Of a stretch of DNA of 64,000 nt, positions 1 to 12,200 are shown one piece after another (position 1 is the first letter of the stretch; the number at the start of each line of letters is the position of its first letter). The notes under the pieces were generated by a model. That model worked only from the letters and a program-made list of their open reading frames with translations. It did not search any database and was not told the origin of the DNA. Source of the DNA: Norana najaformis (taxonomy: Eukaryota; Annelida; Clitellata; Crassiclitellata; Hormogastridae); contig OZ029913.1 in the NCBI GenBank assembly GCA_964023275.1, forward strand, positions 45,387,976 to 45,451,975, read 5' to 3'. The translations under genes and the position numbers were made by a program.

Positions 1-89
1 GCAAGTTCGGTAGACATTTGTGCTGGGCACAGTCACAGAGGGGAGGCAAGGATGTCGGCTTTGAAGGTGGAAACATCGTTAAGCATTTT

Positions 90-640
90 CCAAGGATGTT
101 AACTGATGAAAGACTAAGTAGGAGGTGGCTTATTGTGAAAGAAACCTGAGCAGTAATGGCAGTATGGTTAGACAAAACATGACTCAGAAGGAGAGATATT
201 CATACCAGCAGAATAGCTGGTCCTCGTTATAGGGAGATAAAAGTATATTCTCCATGTCATGAGTTGGGAAGGAGACATGCTGCATAAGACTGAAGACAGA
301 GAGGAGATCCAGGAATTTCTTTGAAGCATAGTCCAGAGTATCTGTGTGTATATTAAAGTTGCCCACTATTATAAGTTCAGAAGGAGAAGAAACCAGAATT
401 GCAAGCAGTGATTGGAATACAAAGAAATAGTCAGAAAGTGAAAGAGTGAAAACATTAACAAAAATGAGGTGCCAGTTTCAAGAGTTCAGGGTAGCAATAA
501 GGCTTTCAACTAACTTTTGTGACTTTGGAGTTAGCATAGGTGAATGGAAGCAAGCTAGTTTAGGTGTGATTTGTGAAGAAAGGCAACTTCACCAAACAAG
601 TCTGTTCAGCTGAGACTCATTTAGGAGAGCAAAGGACAGC
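90..640 (-). pseudogene. L2/CR1-like LINE, endonuclease fragment
   Basis: Read on the minus strand, positions 366-250 encode GNFNIHTDTLDYASKKFLDL followed by a QHVSFPTHD-like string. This is the central part of the exonuclease-endonuclease-phosphatase domain of L2/CR1-type LINEs, where the usual motif is GDFNIH; here the catalytic Asp codon has become Asn. The upstream part (640-370, minus) resembles the same family's endonuclease N-terminal half but has stops. Related fragments occur at 46059-47030 and 48225-48480. It is a dead retroelement piece; the clade is inferred from motifs. Confidence 0.7.
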
Positions 641-660
641 GGAATCATGTCTGAAATGAA

Positions 661-1900
661 GGAATGAATACATCCTAAATAAGAAAAAAAATTCTTCAGT
701 TCAAGGGTTACTCATGAACGCAGATAATTAAAACAGTGAAAGCCATTGGTAGTTTGGACCTAAAAACCAAAATAGTAAGAGATCATAGTTGGGATCTAGC
801 TATGCCCATCAAGGTCATGAAACAGAAAGTACAGGTCAGCCGGTGTCCATGCACAAATGCAAGAAAATCAATAGTAAGTAGAAGGAGATAATTTAAACTC
901 ATCAGAAACAGCAAAAAAGAGACAAACTAGTCTGAAAATATAAATTTTAAGAACAGAAAAGATAAAAATTTAACTGTTAAAATGACAAAATTTATATCAA
1001 ATGCAGCATGAAATTCAAAAATCAATGTAGCCAGCTTAAACAACAATAAATAAAATCATAATTAAGAAACCATTAAACTTTCACCTTAATTATAACAGAT
1101 ATAACTACATGTCAGTTATCAGAAAACGTGGATAAAAGCAGAACACCTGTGTATAGCAATTCTATAATACAAATGCAAGACGGCCATGATGTGGCCATGT
1201 TTTTTGCCAATTGTCAGTTTTCCTTAAATTTCATCTTAAAGTGAAATATGTTCAATAATTCAGCTATGGTATACGATATCTGCTGTTTTAAACTAGTAAG
1301 TAGGATTTATAGTGCCGCATAAGATAACCAAGTTATTCTGGCCCATTGCTGTTACAGAAAGGGGTCATCCGTTAAGAATGTCCACAAAGACGCAGAGGGG
1401 GTCACCCAAATGTGGACAAAAGGGAGGGGTTTATGTCAAATGCCGTCGGCATCTTAATTTGGAACATGAAATTATATTTCAGTACAGCCTGTACCTTACA
1501 CACCAACTTCAGTAAGACAGCAGACGGTCTGTACTGCATTGGAGCAGCTGGATTAAAGTACCCCACCCATAGCACAATAATCCATGCAAGATCAACCGGG
1601 TTGCCTAGTCTAGGACTTGGTGCTTCCAACAGACAATGTTGATTACAAGCAGAGGTGTACATTGATCAAACAACAGTTCAGGTCCTCACGTCAGTAGTCG
1701 CATCAGTTGTAGACTCACCTTCTGTGTCATTTTGGCGGATTTTTCGTCTTTTTTTGGCACTTGCTCGCTAATTTCTGAGAGTCTGCGGTTGTTAAGTTTG
1801 TGCGTTGGAATTAATCTTCATTTCTGCCGCAGATTTTAAACATATTGGATGGTATTTTCTGTGCATATTATTTCGGTGTAGGCCCTACATAACTTCATGA
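661..1900. other. AT-rich stretch without recognised gene
   Basis: No coding signature, tandem repeat or convincing terminal repeat was seen. Open frames at 1312-1662 overlap on both strands and have no recognisable protein features. Confidence 0.5.
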
Positions 1901-1907
1901 GGAGGGA

Positions 1908-2200
1908 TGGGCTTCGTAATCGTAATCCCGAGATTTCTACAGCGCCCAACAAAAGCCACGTCACGGGGACCAGCTTATTCACATGCACTCAGTCAAAACA
2001 AATTCGATAGGCCGAAGGGTTTGGTTCCAGGTCAAGGTCCAAGTCAGGCAGAGAGACAGCATGGCAGCTATGGTGGGTAGCTTCCTGGTGTATGGTTCAG
2101 CCTGAAATCTATGGGCTTGTGTACGATGTCTACAGCTGGGTAATGGTCTTGGCTGAGCAGGAGCGACGAGGGTCTTTGCAGTAACCTTGACCGTCAATCA
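1908..2200 (-). mobile_element. LINE 3' end with ATTACG-type tail
   Basis: In minus orientation the segment ends with TTGGGCGCTGTAGAAATC followed by short ATTACG repeats (about 1911-1935). The same 3' end occurs at 52655-52830 (minus) and 44740-44890 (plus). Near-identity over about 150 bases, including the phrase on the plus strand GCGCCCAACAAAAGC, shows one LINE family with a microsatellite-like 3' tail. Confidence 0.65.
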
Positions 2201-2941
2201 CAGTTGGCCCTTTAACCTCCCTACTGGCAGATGATGCATACCTACTCTAAATTAGACACAGCAGTTCAAGGGATATTTGGACGCTGCGACATCTACCACC
2301 AGTGAGGGGCTGATGGTGTTATCATGTACTGCGGATAGGAATGCGTTCATGTCAGGCACAATGCATAACCTGAAAATAAATTTCCCATGTTGAACATTTA
2401 TTTTAATGGTGCAGCAATATAAAAAACCAAAAACTGAATAATATATGCTACCATGAAAAAGACTGGTGTTAAAGCAGAATGGAACTTCTTTGCCACTAGC
2501 CACAGCAACAGCCCATGCACTGGAATTAGTGGCATAGTGAAGAGACTTGCAGCTTGTGCAAGTCTGAAAGCTGCAGCTTCAGGTCGAATGTTGACACGAA
2601 AAGACGTGTTTGTTTAGGCCGAGACACATGTTACATGCGTTAGATTTATATGTTTCTCAGCTGAAGACATTCATCAATGTAAGAAGAACGTTGGATTGCC
2701 TGACTAATAAGCGGATGCAAAAACTGTACTGTGCAAATCGTTTAACAAGAAATGCAGAGGACTGATGCAAACAGTTCGTGTTAACCGAATTTTACATTAA
2801 ATGTTTGATTAACTAGGTTGAGCAAAACCTTTAGGATTTACATATGCTGTCCAGATCTAAGCAGGCACTCATTCATATATTATGATGATGGCCACAGTGG
2901 TATCAAATGCGTTGGACCTATGTGAAAAAATCCTCGCTGGT

Positions 2942-3229
2942 GTAAGTGAAATCTTTTAGGAGTTTTGGGTAGTCCTATGGATGTGGCATGTGGTCTGTGA
3001 AGAGCTTTAATTTCTGTAGAGGCTGAGTAAGTCATTTCAGATCGCGAACTTGCGATATTGCTTACCATACGGCGCAATGCATTGAAACCAGTGAGAAGTT
3101 CTTAGAGTTGCCCTGGCGACATTAGTTAATGTAAGTGAAATCTGTTAGGTGTTTTGAGTAGTCCTATGGGTGGGGCATGTGGTCTGTGAAGAGCTTTCAG
3201 TTCTATAGAGGATAAGTATGTCATTTCAG
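2942..3229 (+). repeat. Tandemly duplicated 99-bp intron module
   Basis: Two copies, 2942-3040 and 3131-3229, are each exactly 99 bp, begin GTAAGTGAAATC and end TCATTTCAG. Both are followed by similar exon starts (IANLRYCLPYG and LAHLQYCLTFG). The second feeds the open transposase exon at 3230; the first runs into a stop after 14 codons. It looks like a local duplication of an intron-exon boundary inside a pogo-like element. Confidence 0.6.
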
Positions 3230-4273
3230 CTTGCGCATTTGCAATATTGCTTAACATTTGGGAAGCTGTTCTCTGCTGCATACCATAAAACAGCATCCTT
3301 GGGAATTGCTGTTGACAGTTTCCGTGCTATCGGCATTTATCCTCTGAACAAAGATATATTTCCCCATGATGTATTTGCTCCAAGTCAGACTACTGATCGT
3401 GAACTTCCACCCGGTAACACACAAGCTTTGGCACTGGTGAAGCCAGCAGCTGCTGTTATGACTGACGACAGACAGTTTCAGTCTCAGGTTCAGCCAACTG
3501 GCATGATCACTGGTGAGCAAGCTGAATCTGATGAACCAGGTCAGTCAGCTGAAGTGAACCAAATTATACAGCTTCAGTCTGATGCACAGATTCTATCAAT
3601 CGTGACCACTAGTGAAAAATCTGACTTTGATGGACCACCTGAATCAACTGCAACTGACAGCGGCAAACCTCATTCTGATGGACAAGATCAGTCAGCTGGA
3701 GTGTCTGAAGGTGATGGAAATGCATCAAAAAAGGAACTTCATTCCATCAAAATCAACAGATTTGAAGTATTGAGGCCCCTGCCTAAGAAAGTCTTCAGTG
3801 ACAATAAAGGAAAACGAAAAAGCTGTGCTACAAGTTCTCGTGTGCTGACATCACAAAAGCACCTTACTGATTTAGAAAAGGAGTTGTGCTTTTATGAAGA
3901 TAAGCCTAAGAAAAGAAAGTTGGACTTGCAGTTCAAAGTCACAGAACAAAAGAAAGTTTGTCTTGATGCTGGATCTAAAAAGAACCACAAGAAAAAGAAG
4001 CTGACATGCCAAGAGGATAAACCAAGAGGCCGCAGCATTCACTCTAAGAAGAAAATGAAGAAGAAAAAGGCAAACATCCATCTAGGAAAGAAAAGTAAGG
4101 CTAAAAGGCCTACAGTGTGTTGTGCAGGATGTGGAGAGATTGAAGACGAATCAGTTGAAGATTGGATTGCCTGCATCAAATGTAAGACGTGGTACGAGTT
4201 GTCATGTGCCGGTGTACTCGGAAAGCCCAAGCACATCCAGGATTCATTTATGTGCAGAGATTGTGAACAGTGA
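3230..4273 (+). pseudogene. Pogo-like transposase, last exon with PHD-like finger
   Basis: An open exon of 347 codons follows an acceptor (TCATTTCAG) at 3229. Its first 60 residues (LFSAAYHKTASLGIAVDSFR, then GIYPLN) match the C-terminal boundary of the DDE_1 domain of pogo/Tigger-type (CENP-B-like) transposases. A low-complexity Gln/Ser/Asp region and a Lys-rich nuclear-localisation-like region follow. The end is a PHD-like finger: counting from the ATG at 3218, C302-x2-C305, C319-x2-C322, W325, C330, C346-x2-C349. The histidine expected two residues after W325 is Glu (E327). I did not find the N-terminal DNA-binding domain or the DDE core upstream, so I read it as a 5'-truncated transposon gene; a domesticated chimeric exon is possible. 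Stop at 4271-4273. Confidence 0.6.
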
Positions 4274-4979
4274 CATTAAAGGCAATAGGCCTGTCATGAT
4301 CACATGCAGTTTCTTAGCATTCTTAGTTTCTTAGCATAGGCCCTTAAAATTTTAAAGTAACTGTAGTACTATAGATCAGCAGATCTTGACTGTCCGTCTT
4401 ACCTCTTCATTATGTCCACCTTACCCCAGTTCGCAGGACAAGATGGACCCCTGAGGTCATACTTCAATATAGCCTATATGACAGAAATATTATAAGCAGA
4501 GAAGACAGTTTACTGCTGATTAACAATACTGAAGTGCTTGAATATTAAAAATGTTAAAAAACATGTTCAGAATCTGATAATTATGGTCATTATTGATAAA
4601 ACAGTGCTTAAAGGGTCCATCTTACCCCTTTGCACCCTACAGTGTAATGGGGTTTCATTTCTGGATATTAAGCAGACCGCGAATGTGTCTTCGAATCTGT
4701 CTTCTACGGGCGAATCTGAATCTGACTCCATCGTTTGTGCCCCAATAACCATTTTACTTCATGCTGAACTGGTATCTTCTAATTCTAAAATAAGCTAATT
4801 TGATGAAAACTTCAACGAGTCCAAAACACATTGGCAAGCGTTATCACTAAAACCCCAAAATGAACATACATCACAAATCCTAAAATCGTTGCATCGGTTG
4901 TCCATAGAAAAGCGAATAATTTAATAATTTTCAAAACGGCGCTAGTTGTGTACAAGACTGCTTTTCATCCAACCTCATC
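4274..4979. other. No recognised gene
   Basis: Trailing non-coding DNA after the transposase exon. Short open frames at 4538-4798 have no protein features. Confidence 0.5.
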
Positions 4980-5375
4980 TTCACTCGATACTGACTATCA
5001 AGACTTCTCTACTCAACCAGGTCTTCTGGCTGTCTAAATCTGACTATTCCGTGCAAAAGGGCAGCTCTGAACAGGCGTGCCTTTTCTGTCACTGGCCCTA
5101 GACTCTGGAATCTCTTCCGACCGATGTTGCTCAGCAGTCAGTTTTGGCCTTCAGACCTCCCCTAAAAACTCGCCTATTCCTGGACTCATTTCCTCCGTAC
5201 GCTGTCTTTTGGATTCCCTCTTGGTTTCGACCAGACTCACCATGGAATTTGGCTTGGACAACGCTTGCGTAGCAGCGACCATCGACTGATGTCTTGAGCA
5301 TTATTACATTGGCTCTGTAGAAGTTCTTATAATAAATTAGTATCTTCGTCAATTTTTCAATAAACAAAGATGAAT
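4980..5375 (+). mobile_element. LINE 3' end (C-terminal RT tail)
   Basis: Frames on the plus strand contain LWNLFRPMLLSSQFWPSDLP-like text, the C-terminal tail of L2/CR1-like LINE ORF2. It is followed by ACCATCGACTGATGTCTTGAGCATTA in two adjoining blocks and an AATAAATTAG-type end. The same tail is at 45695-46060 on the minus strand and, shorter, at 18850-19015, 32690-32910, 59000-59055 and 60080-60160. Several stops are present. Confidence 0.65.
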
Positions 5376-6024
5376 GAATGAAGTACGTTATTTATGTAAT
5401 GATACAGCATTCCTTTCCATGTTGGTTACAACGTCGGAACTAAGCCAGTCTTATATTTTTTAATTCGGACTCTAACTACTGGTTCATCATACGTCGAGTG
5501 CTGCATTGGGTCGTTTGATTCAACAAACTGTTTCTAACTCTTATTTCACGTCAGAGGGATCATAGTGGACAATATCTGCATTTACTGGTTCGAAGAATCA
5601 GTAGTTCGGAGAAGACCGACCGACGTCAAACATCTTCGTTATGACGCTGCTTCGCTAAAAACTTTGAAATGCATGAATTCAGGCATTTAGCTAGCCCCTA
5701 AGCGAAATCCGACAGCTTGAACTCAGATACAAGATAATTAATAATGAAAAACACGGAGGTCTAAAAGTAATCCCTTAACGTGACTCTGAATAAAACGCTG
5801 CGTATATACATGTAGACTACAGTGGTATTTCTGGCAATGTGCTTAGTCGTCGGTTTCAGCTACGTCATTGACTTTGGAAGAGGTACATAAATATGTAGTT
5901 CGCGTTTTAGTATGCTAAAGGTAAACAGTCGTAGTTCGTTGTGCTTGATTATGTGATGGAAATTACACTAAATTCGAATGAAATTAAATTGAAATTACAG
6001 TAAAGGCATATCTAACGCGTCGAA
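5376..6024 (+). promoter_or_regulatory. Upstream region of MINDY (promoter/5' UTR not resolved)
   Basis: 649 bases separate the LINE end from the MINDY start codon. No TATA box at a useful distance was identified, and the start site cannot be placed by eye. Confidence 0.3.
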
Positions 6025-6253
6025 ATGTCAGCCAATGCAAATAAAACACTTGAGGCTGCTTGCTCGGACGAATCGTCCATTGTTTCCAGACACGTCGGCG
6101 TAGGAGCGATTGTGGAGGATGGCTCCGTCCTCGGTGGCTCGGCTTCAGCAGCGAACGTCTCCAGTTCGGTGCCTGCCGACACAACGCCACCTGTGGGTAA
6201 TGAAGCCGCGTTGGCAGAGCTTAATAAGACGACAGGTCGACAACCTTCTGATG
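6025..6253 (+). CDS. MINDY1/2: MINDY exon 1 (start exon)
   Basis: Encodes MSANANKTLEAACSDESS and a Ser/Ala-rich continuation, 76 codons plus one base. Donor G|GTAATT at 6254. The last G joins AG of exon 2 to give Glu77. Start supported by the context GAAATGTCA and the in-frame join, not by homology, because this N-terminus is poorly conserved. Confidence 0.75.
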
Positions 6254-9200
6254 GTAATTAATTAATTAATCGTCTTTTCTGATAATTATTAGTGCATTAC
6301 TGTTATTTTTGGTACCAAGCCAGGTATTTTTAATGCGCACAAATTCAACAGAACTTTCGGTACGACTCCCCATTTACTGACCAATTCCTATTCGGATGAT
6401 ATTATACCTGATGATAGTTTCCAACATGAGTATTCGAACGCGCCTATTACCGTTTTCTGCAAACTGTCCGCCGAATTTCTACGATTTTTTTAAGTTTCCT
6501 ATTTCATGCATAAATATCGACAGCCGCCATTTAGAATCCGATGGTGTTGATCACTAGCGGGAGGTCACGCCAGTGACGTCATTGGTGACAGAAAACAGTA
6601 AGTTTCTTAATGCAATAAGTTTGGGCTAATGGTGGAAAATGGAGACAATAAGGCAAAAATTGTGAAAATGAATTGAAAGAATTAAGCCTCTACAGCAAAC
6701 TTATAAAAATATATTACAATAGTTCTGTCACCAATGACATCACTGGCTCAACGCTGTATCTAGTATTATTACATCCATGGTTGCGTGTGACCTCCGGCTA
6801 GTGATCAACACCTTCGGATTCTAAATGGCGGGTGTCGATATTTATGCATGAAATGGGAAACTTAAAAAAATCGTAGAAAATCGGCGAATAGTTTGCAGAC
6901 GGGAATAGGCACGTTCGAATACTCATGTTAGGAACTATCATCAGGTATAATATCATCCGAATAGGAATTGGTCAGTAAATGGGGAGTCATACCGAACTTT
7001 CCGAGACACAAATTATAATATATTACCAGCTTTTAATTTGGTTGTATATACTTTTGTGGTGTATGATGCGTTACATACTTCAAAATTTTTACATTTTTAT
7101 GGTGCATTTTAATGGCATTTGTGATTATCTGTATTTTTAAAGACACTTGAAGGCTTTAATGGTAAAGGTGTAGAATCGTCCGCTTGCGATCGCCCTACTC
7201 AAAAACAATATGGCCATCACAGGTTGAGAGAAATTAGAGCGTTGACAATTAATAAGTAAGTGAGTCTTCCATAAATAACACACTGAAAATGACAGCAGTG
7301 CAGCAGAAACTTACATGCTTTCTTAATTAAATTGTGTTTATTAATGCCTTTATGTTGATCTGTGAGTTTTCATTTCACTTATTAACACCAAGAACAGAAT
7401 TTTAAAACCATTTTGTTTTGTTTATTGCATTTACCTATTTACTTCCGCTAGATGACAGCGCTCTATTTTCTCTCAAATCTGCAGTGGCCATACTGTTTAT
7501 GAGTAGGGTGATTGCAAGCGGCCGATTCTACACCTTTACCGGTTTGATTGGTATGATTTGATTTGCATTATATTTGATTTTAGAGAGTCTTTCTACTGAG
7601 ACAGAAACAAAGCTGTCTTTGATGGAACCTTCTGCCATTCCAGCAGCAGGGTCAGTTGTGACCAGTAAGGTTTTGGAAACAGATCACGAACAACTGAATC
7701 CAGCCTCAGTGGGTAGTGACAGACCAAACGATTTTCACCCAGATAAGAATGAGCTAAGTGATTTTAAGGCTGAAACTGTGCATTCTGGTGCAGTGCTGTT
7801 GCCAACATCGGAAAATTCTGAAGTTATGAAATCAGGTTCACCTAATGAAAGAAACACTGGGAAGATCGAGAGAGGCAGTTGTTCAGTGTCTGGAGGGTCA
7901 CCAGAAGCTTCTTCCAAAATTAATGAAAGTGTGGTCATTGGAGAGGGTGAGCCGAGCGTTGAGGGCAGTTTGCCAGTCGAGGGAGCCAAAGCAGCCTCTG
8001 AGGATGCCGAAGAGGGAAAGTCAGATGGAGAGAAAGGTGCTTTGAAAGCGTTGGCCAGTGAAACTGATGATGACAAGCAGAGCATATATCACATCAAGTG
8101 GATCAAACACAAGGGCGCTCAGATGCCTGTCATCACACAGAACGAGAACGGACCATGTCCGCTACTGGCGATCATGAATCTGCTCCTGCTGCAGGCCAAG
8201 ATCAAACTGCCCTCTCAGGCAGAGGTCGTAACCTCTAACGAACTGATGGCTTATCTGGCTGATTGGATCTTTGAACATGTTCCAAAGGTACAATATATGA
8301 TGATTTCCAGCACTTTTAGGAAGTGCAACAAAGGTGCTATATAAATGTACAGATTTCCAGTTACATGACATTACACATTCTCTAATGACTATTCATGCAA
8401 ATCATTAATTGTTCTGTTAAGTGGTTTGTTATTGTGTACATGTATAATGAACTTCTAGTAATTAATCACGTAATTTGCTACAGACCTCATAGTAAATTCA
8501 ACGTATTTTTTAAATTTTCACTTCATGGTAGGCAGTGCTTTTAAGAAGCCCATAAAGATACTACATAAATGTCCGGATACTCGTAAACTTCAGGTTATAT
8601 TTCCTAACATATGAGTTTGACTTCTTTGTTCATTTAATAGTTTCTCTGGTTTTTTATTTTGCACTTCTCTGTTCTGTTTATTCGAGTTATTTCAATAGCA
8701 ATTTCTCTTTTTTTATTGTGAATTGGTTGCTTGTGATCAGTTGGAGAGACCGTTGATTGATGTACTGCTGACAATTCATTGTCAATACACATGGCTTGAA
8801 AGCATATATTGTCCCGTTGTTAAATCAGTGTAGTGTTACACTTCAGTGTCAAAAAGCTTACATGCATTGGAACTTTGTCTCTGAGGATTGTAATTGATAG
8901 AGAGACATGTACCAGTAATAGTTGGTGAATTACAGGATTTCAACTTTCTCTTTTTTATTTGTTTGACTCACAGAACATAAGCGAAGACACACGATTGAAT
9001 TATGAACAAAACATGCATGATGCCATTGCCGTCTTTCCAAAGTTACAGACTGGCCTTGATGTAAATGTTCGATTTACTGGGTAAGTGAAGAGTGTTTCTG
9101 TTTTTATCTGTCTATATTTTTATCTGTATGAGTAATTGTTATATTTATGTACAGTGGAACCTTGATGTGGCACACACTGTTACAGAGCAGATTTGATTAT

Positions 9201-12200
9201 AATGTAGGTGGGTTATAATTTCTAGCTTTCCATCTGTGTGTTGTATTCCTCAGTGCACTTTGGACTACAGTGAAGTTTCACTCGATCAGACCTTGTTCCA
9301 TCTTGATTTTTATCCACAGATGATTAACTCCTAACTTAAAACCAAGTTTTTCAAAACTTCATGATATTGAATCCACCAGTTGACATGTACGAACTACAAA
9401 CACAATTTACTTTAGCATTTTATATAATCGGATCTTTCAAATCGGATCTAATCTAATGTGAAAGGATATAATCTGATTTGATCTAATTTGATCTAATCTA
9501 GACTTTGATAGCATCACTATCATCACTTGGTGGCTGCTTTGAACTTATACCACATAACGGTAATCCCTTTAAATCTGAGAGGTAAAAGAGTCCCATGTGG
9601 GTGGATAAATACACTGGAAAGGATGAATTTTGATTCATGATTACAGACCTGAATGAAAACAGAGAATAAACCTATTTGGTGCAGGAGAAGTTGGATGCAA
9701 TTGGAAGACAGAAATGACGAGACCCATGCCAAAATTAGTAGCAGTCTTGGCATTAATGAATCTACACTTTGTGAATGGCTATAGAATGCTGCTTACCTGG
9801 GCTCTTACTTGCTAAACGTGGATGAAGATCGTGGCCTTCAAAGATAAAGGGCATGTTTAGTGGATGATGCTGATCATGATTCAACGACATTCACGTGGTT
9901 TGGACAGGAACGGCAGACAGAGGCATTCCGATCTCTGATTGTCTTATAGCTATGCAAACAGAAAAATTTAACCATGAACTTAATGGCAAATCTAGCAACT
10001 TTAAGGTGAGTTTTGGGTTAAAGGAGGAAGAAGATGTAGATGTAGATGTAGCATCAACTACGACCATAGCTGGCTTAGAGACTGCTTCCAGGTGATTCGA
10101 GACACAAGATATCAAGACTGTGAAACTCTTGCAACTACATAGTCTTGTACAGTTTGCTAAGTACAGGCAGCACAGCAGCTGACTTGTTAAAGAAAACCTA
10201 GATGAATTTTTCCGTGTGAATTAACTATCAAAACAAAGAGCATATTTTCTGTATTGTTACTGTTTCCTTCAAATAAAGGCTAATTTGAAGGTGTTGTTTC
10301 TGTATTTTATTGATCTAAAATAATTATGCCACATAAATTTATTTGTGGCATTCCATACATGCAGCCACAAGTTTGTGGCGCCAAAAAGCAAAAAAAACAG
10401 AATACAAAGCAGTTAATCAAATGTCCTATAAAATTGCTTCCATTTCAAAACACTGTTTTGAATTAACCACAGTTTTCCAGAACTTGCAGCTTCCATTTCA
10501 AAACGAAATTTCTGGCCACCTATACCAGTTGAACGTTGCTCTTGGTGATTACTTGTAGCTTGTAGACTGGTTTTTCATGGCGATATCATGTTCTAGTGGT
10601 TTAGTAAGTCCAATACAACCTGCAAATACACAGCTAAATAGACATGTACTGAATTTTGGTTACAAGATACCATTTTAGTTTAATGTGGCCCTCAGCATAA
10701 CTCAGTACTTGGCATAGATTCCAAATCTCACATTGTAGTGAAGGTGTTTAAGGTCGAGCAAATTTTCACACATCGTGTCCCAACTGTGGAGTTAAAGGAC
10801 TGTACTGCAATTTTCAGAGACCAAAGAATGTTAACTAAATCATTCGAATGAAGTCAAAATGAAGAGACATCAAAGTCTCTTCATATGAGGAATTTGTGGG
10901 ACATCCTTTGCCCCGCGATGATGAACAGAGTTCCCGACAGCATCCCTTGATCATTATAGACCTTATTGTGGTGCCTAGCACACTTTGAATTAGAACGCAT
11001 TGGACAGACTATAGAAATAGAATGTTTTTGTAATCAGTCCTACAGTAAATTGGCTCTTTCATTGTTAAATGAAAATATTGCCGGAATCGTCTCCCTCGAG
11101 AATTGCGACTTGAGCTCCTTTCTCTCCCCCTCTCAGTGTTCCGCAGGCGCCTGAAGACTGTACTGTTCAACAGTGATTTTACTTTTTCGGGTCGGAAGCA
11201 CCTCTGTTGAGTTTATCCTCTAAGAGGCGCTTTATAAATCTCAAATTACAATTACAATTCAATGTTCACTCAGCACCGATAATCATGTCTAGCAGTTAGT
11301 CACAATGACAGTTTATTTACACCTCAATCATTAGCGTGCACAATTTAGTATTCACCCTCTGTCAGTTTAAACCTTTGCAGTAATTGCCCCTTCAAACTTT
11401 CATATTTTTGAGACTCCTCGGCCTCCATCCTGTGGACACACTTATACTGCCTTGATCTCAAGCAAACGAGCTAATGTTAATGCCCTTATAACTGTCGCTA
11501 CCTTGTAAACCAAACACGTATGATCAAACTACAACAGGCAGGTGTCCAGACAATCTGTCTTTCTTGAATACCAGCATTTTAACATACTTGTCATTATTTT
11601 CCTGACTGTTCACACTTATGTGTTTCCAAATTCTCTGTCCTTTCCTAACTTGATGCCTGATGGGCTTCATAAGCCATCTGCAGGTCCAGTTTCTTTAACT
11701 TTATCTCTTTCCATCTCAAGCTTCTGCTGTCTCTATCTCCTTTATTCTTCCAGGTTTCAAATCTCTCTCTCATTCTGGTATACCAGTCTCTTTCTCTGTT
11801 CCAGGTCTTCCTGTCTCCTATCCTCATCCCACATGCTTCCTCTTCCTTTACTAACATAAAGCAATAATAGCATAACAGCAATGAGTATGCCCTGATGCAG
11901 TCGTTCATCCACCATGGAGTCTTCTTTGTGCAGCCGAACCTTCTCTTTCATGATCCTGGGTTGATTCTTCTGGAGGTGCGTTAGGACCAACGGGTTTATA
12001 TATTGCATATTTATATCATTGGTAAGAACCTGGATATAATTTATCTCCTCTCTTTTACATGTCTACTCAACTTCTCTTGGACACATCCCCTGAATCCCTC
12101 TGCTTCTAATCCCAACTCTCTACAAATCTTAATCCACCTTTGGCATTACGTGGTCATCTTGGGTCTATTATTTAATTCTCAATCAAATTCTATAGCTAAC

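Noticed and set aside
5984..6190. Minus-strand ORF opposite MINDY exon 1
   Set aside because: Shadow frame of a coding exon that has consistent splice phase on the plus strand.
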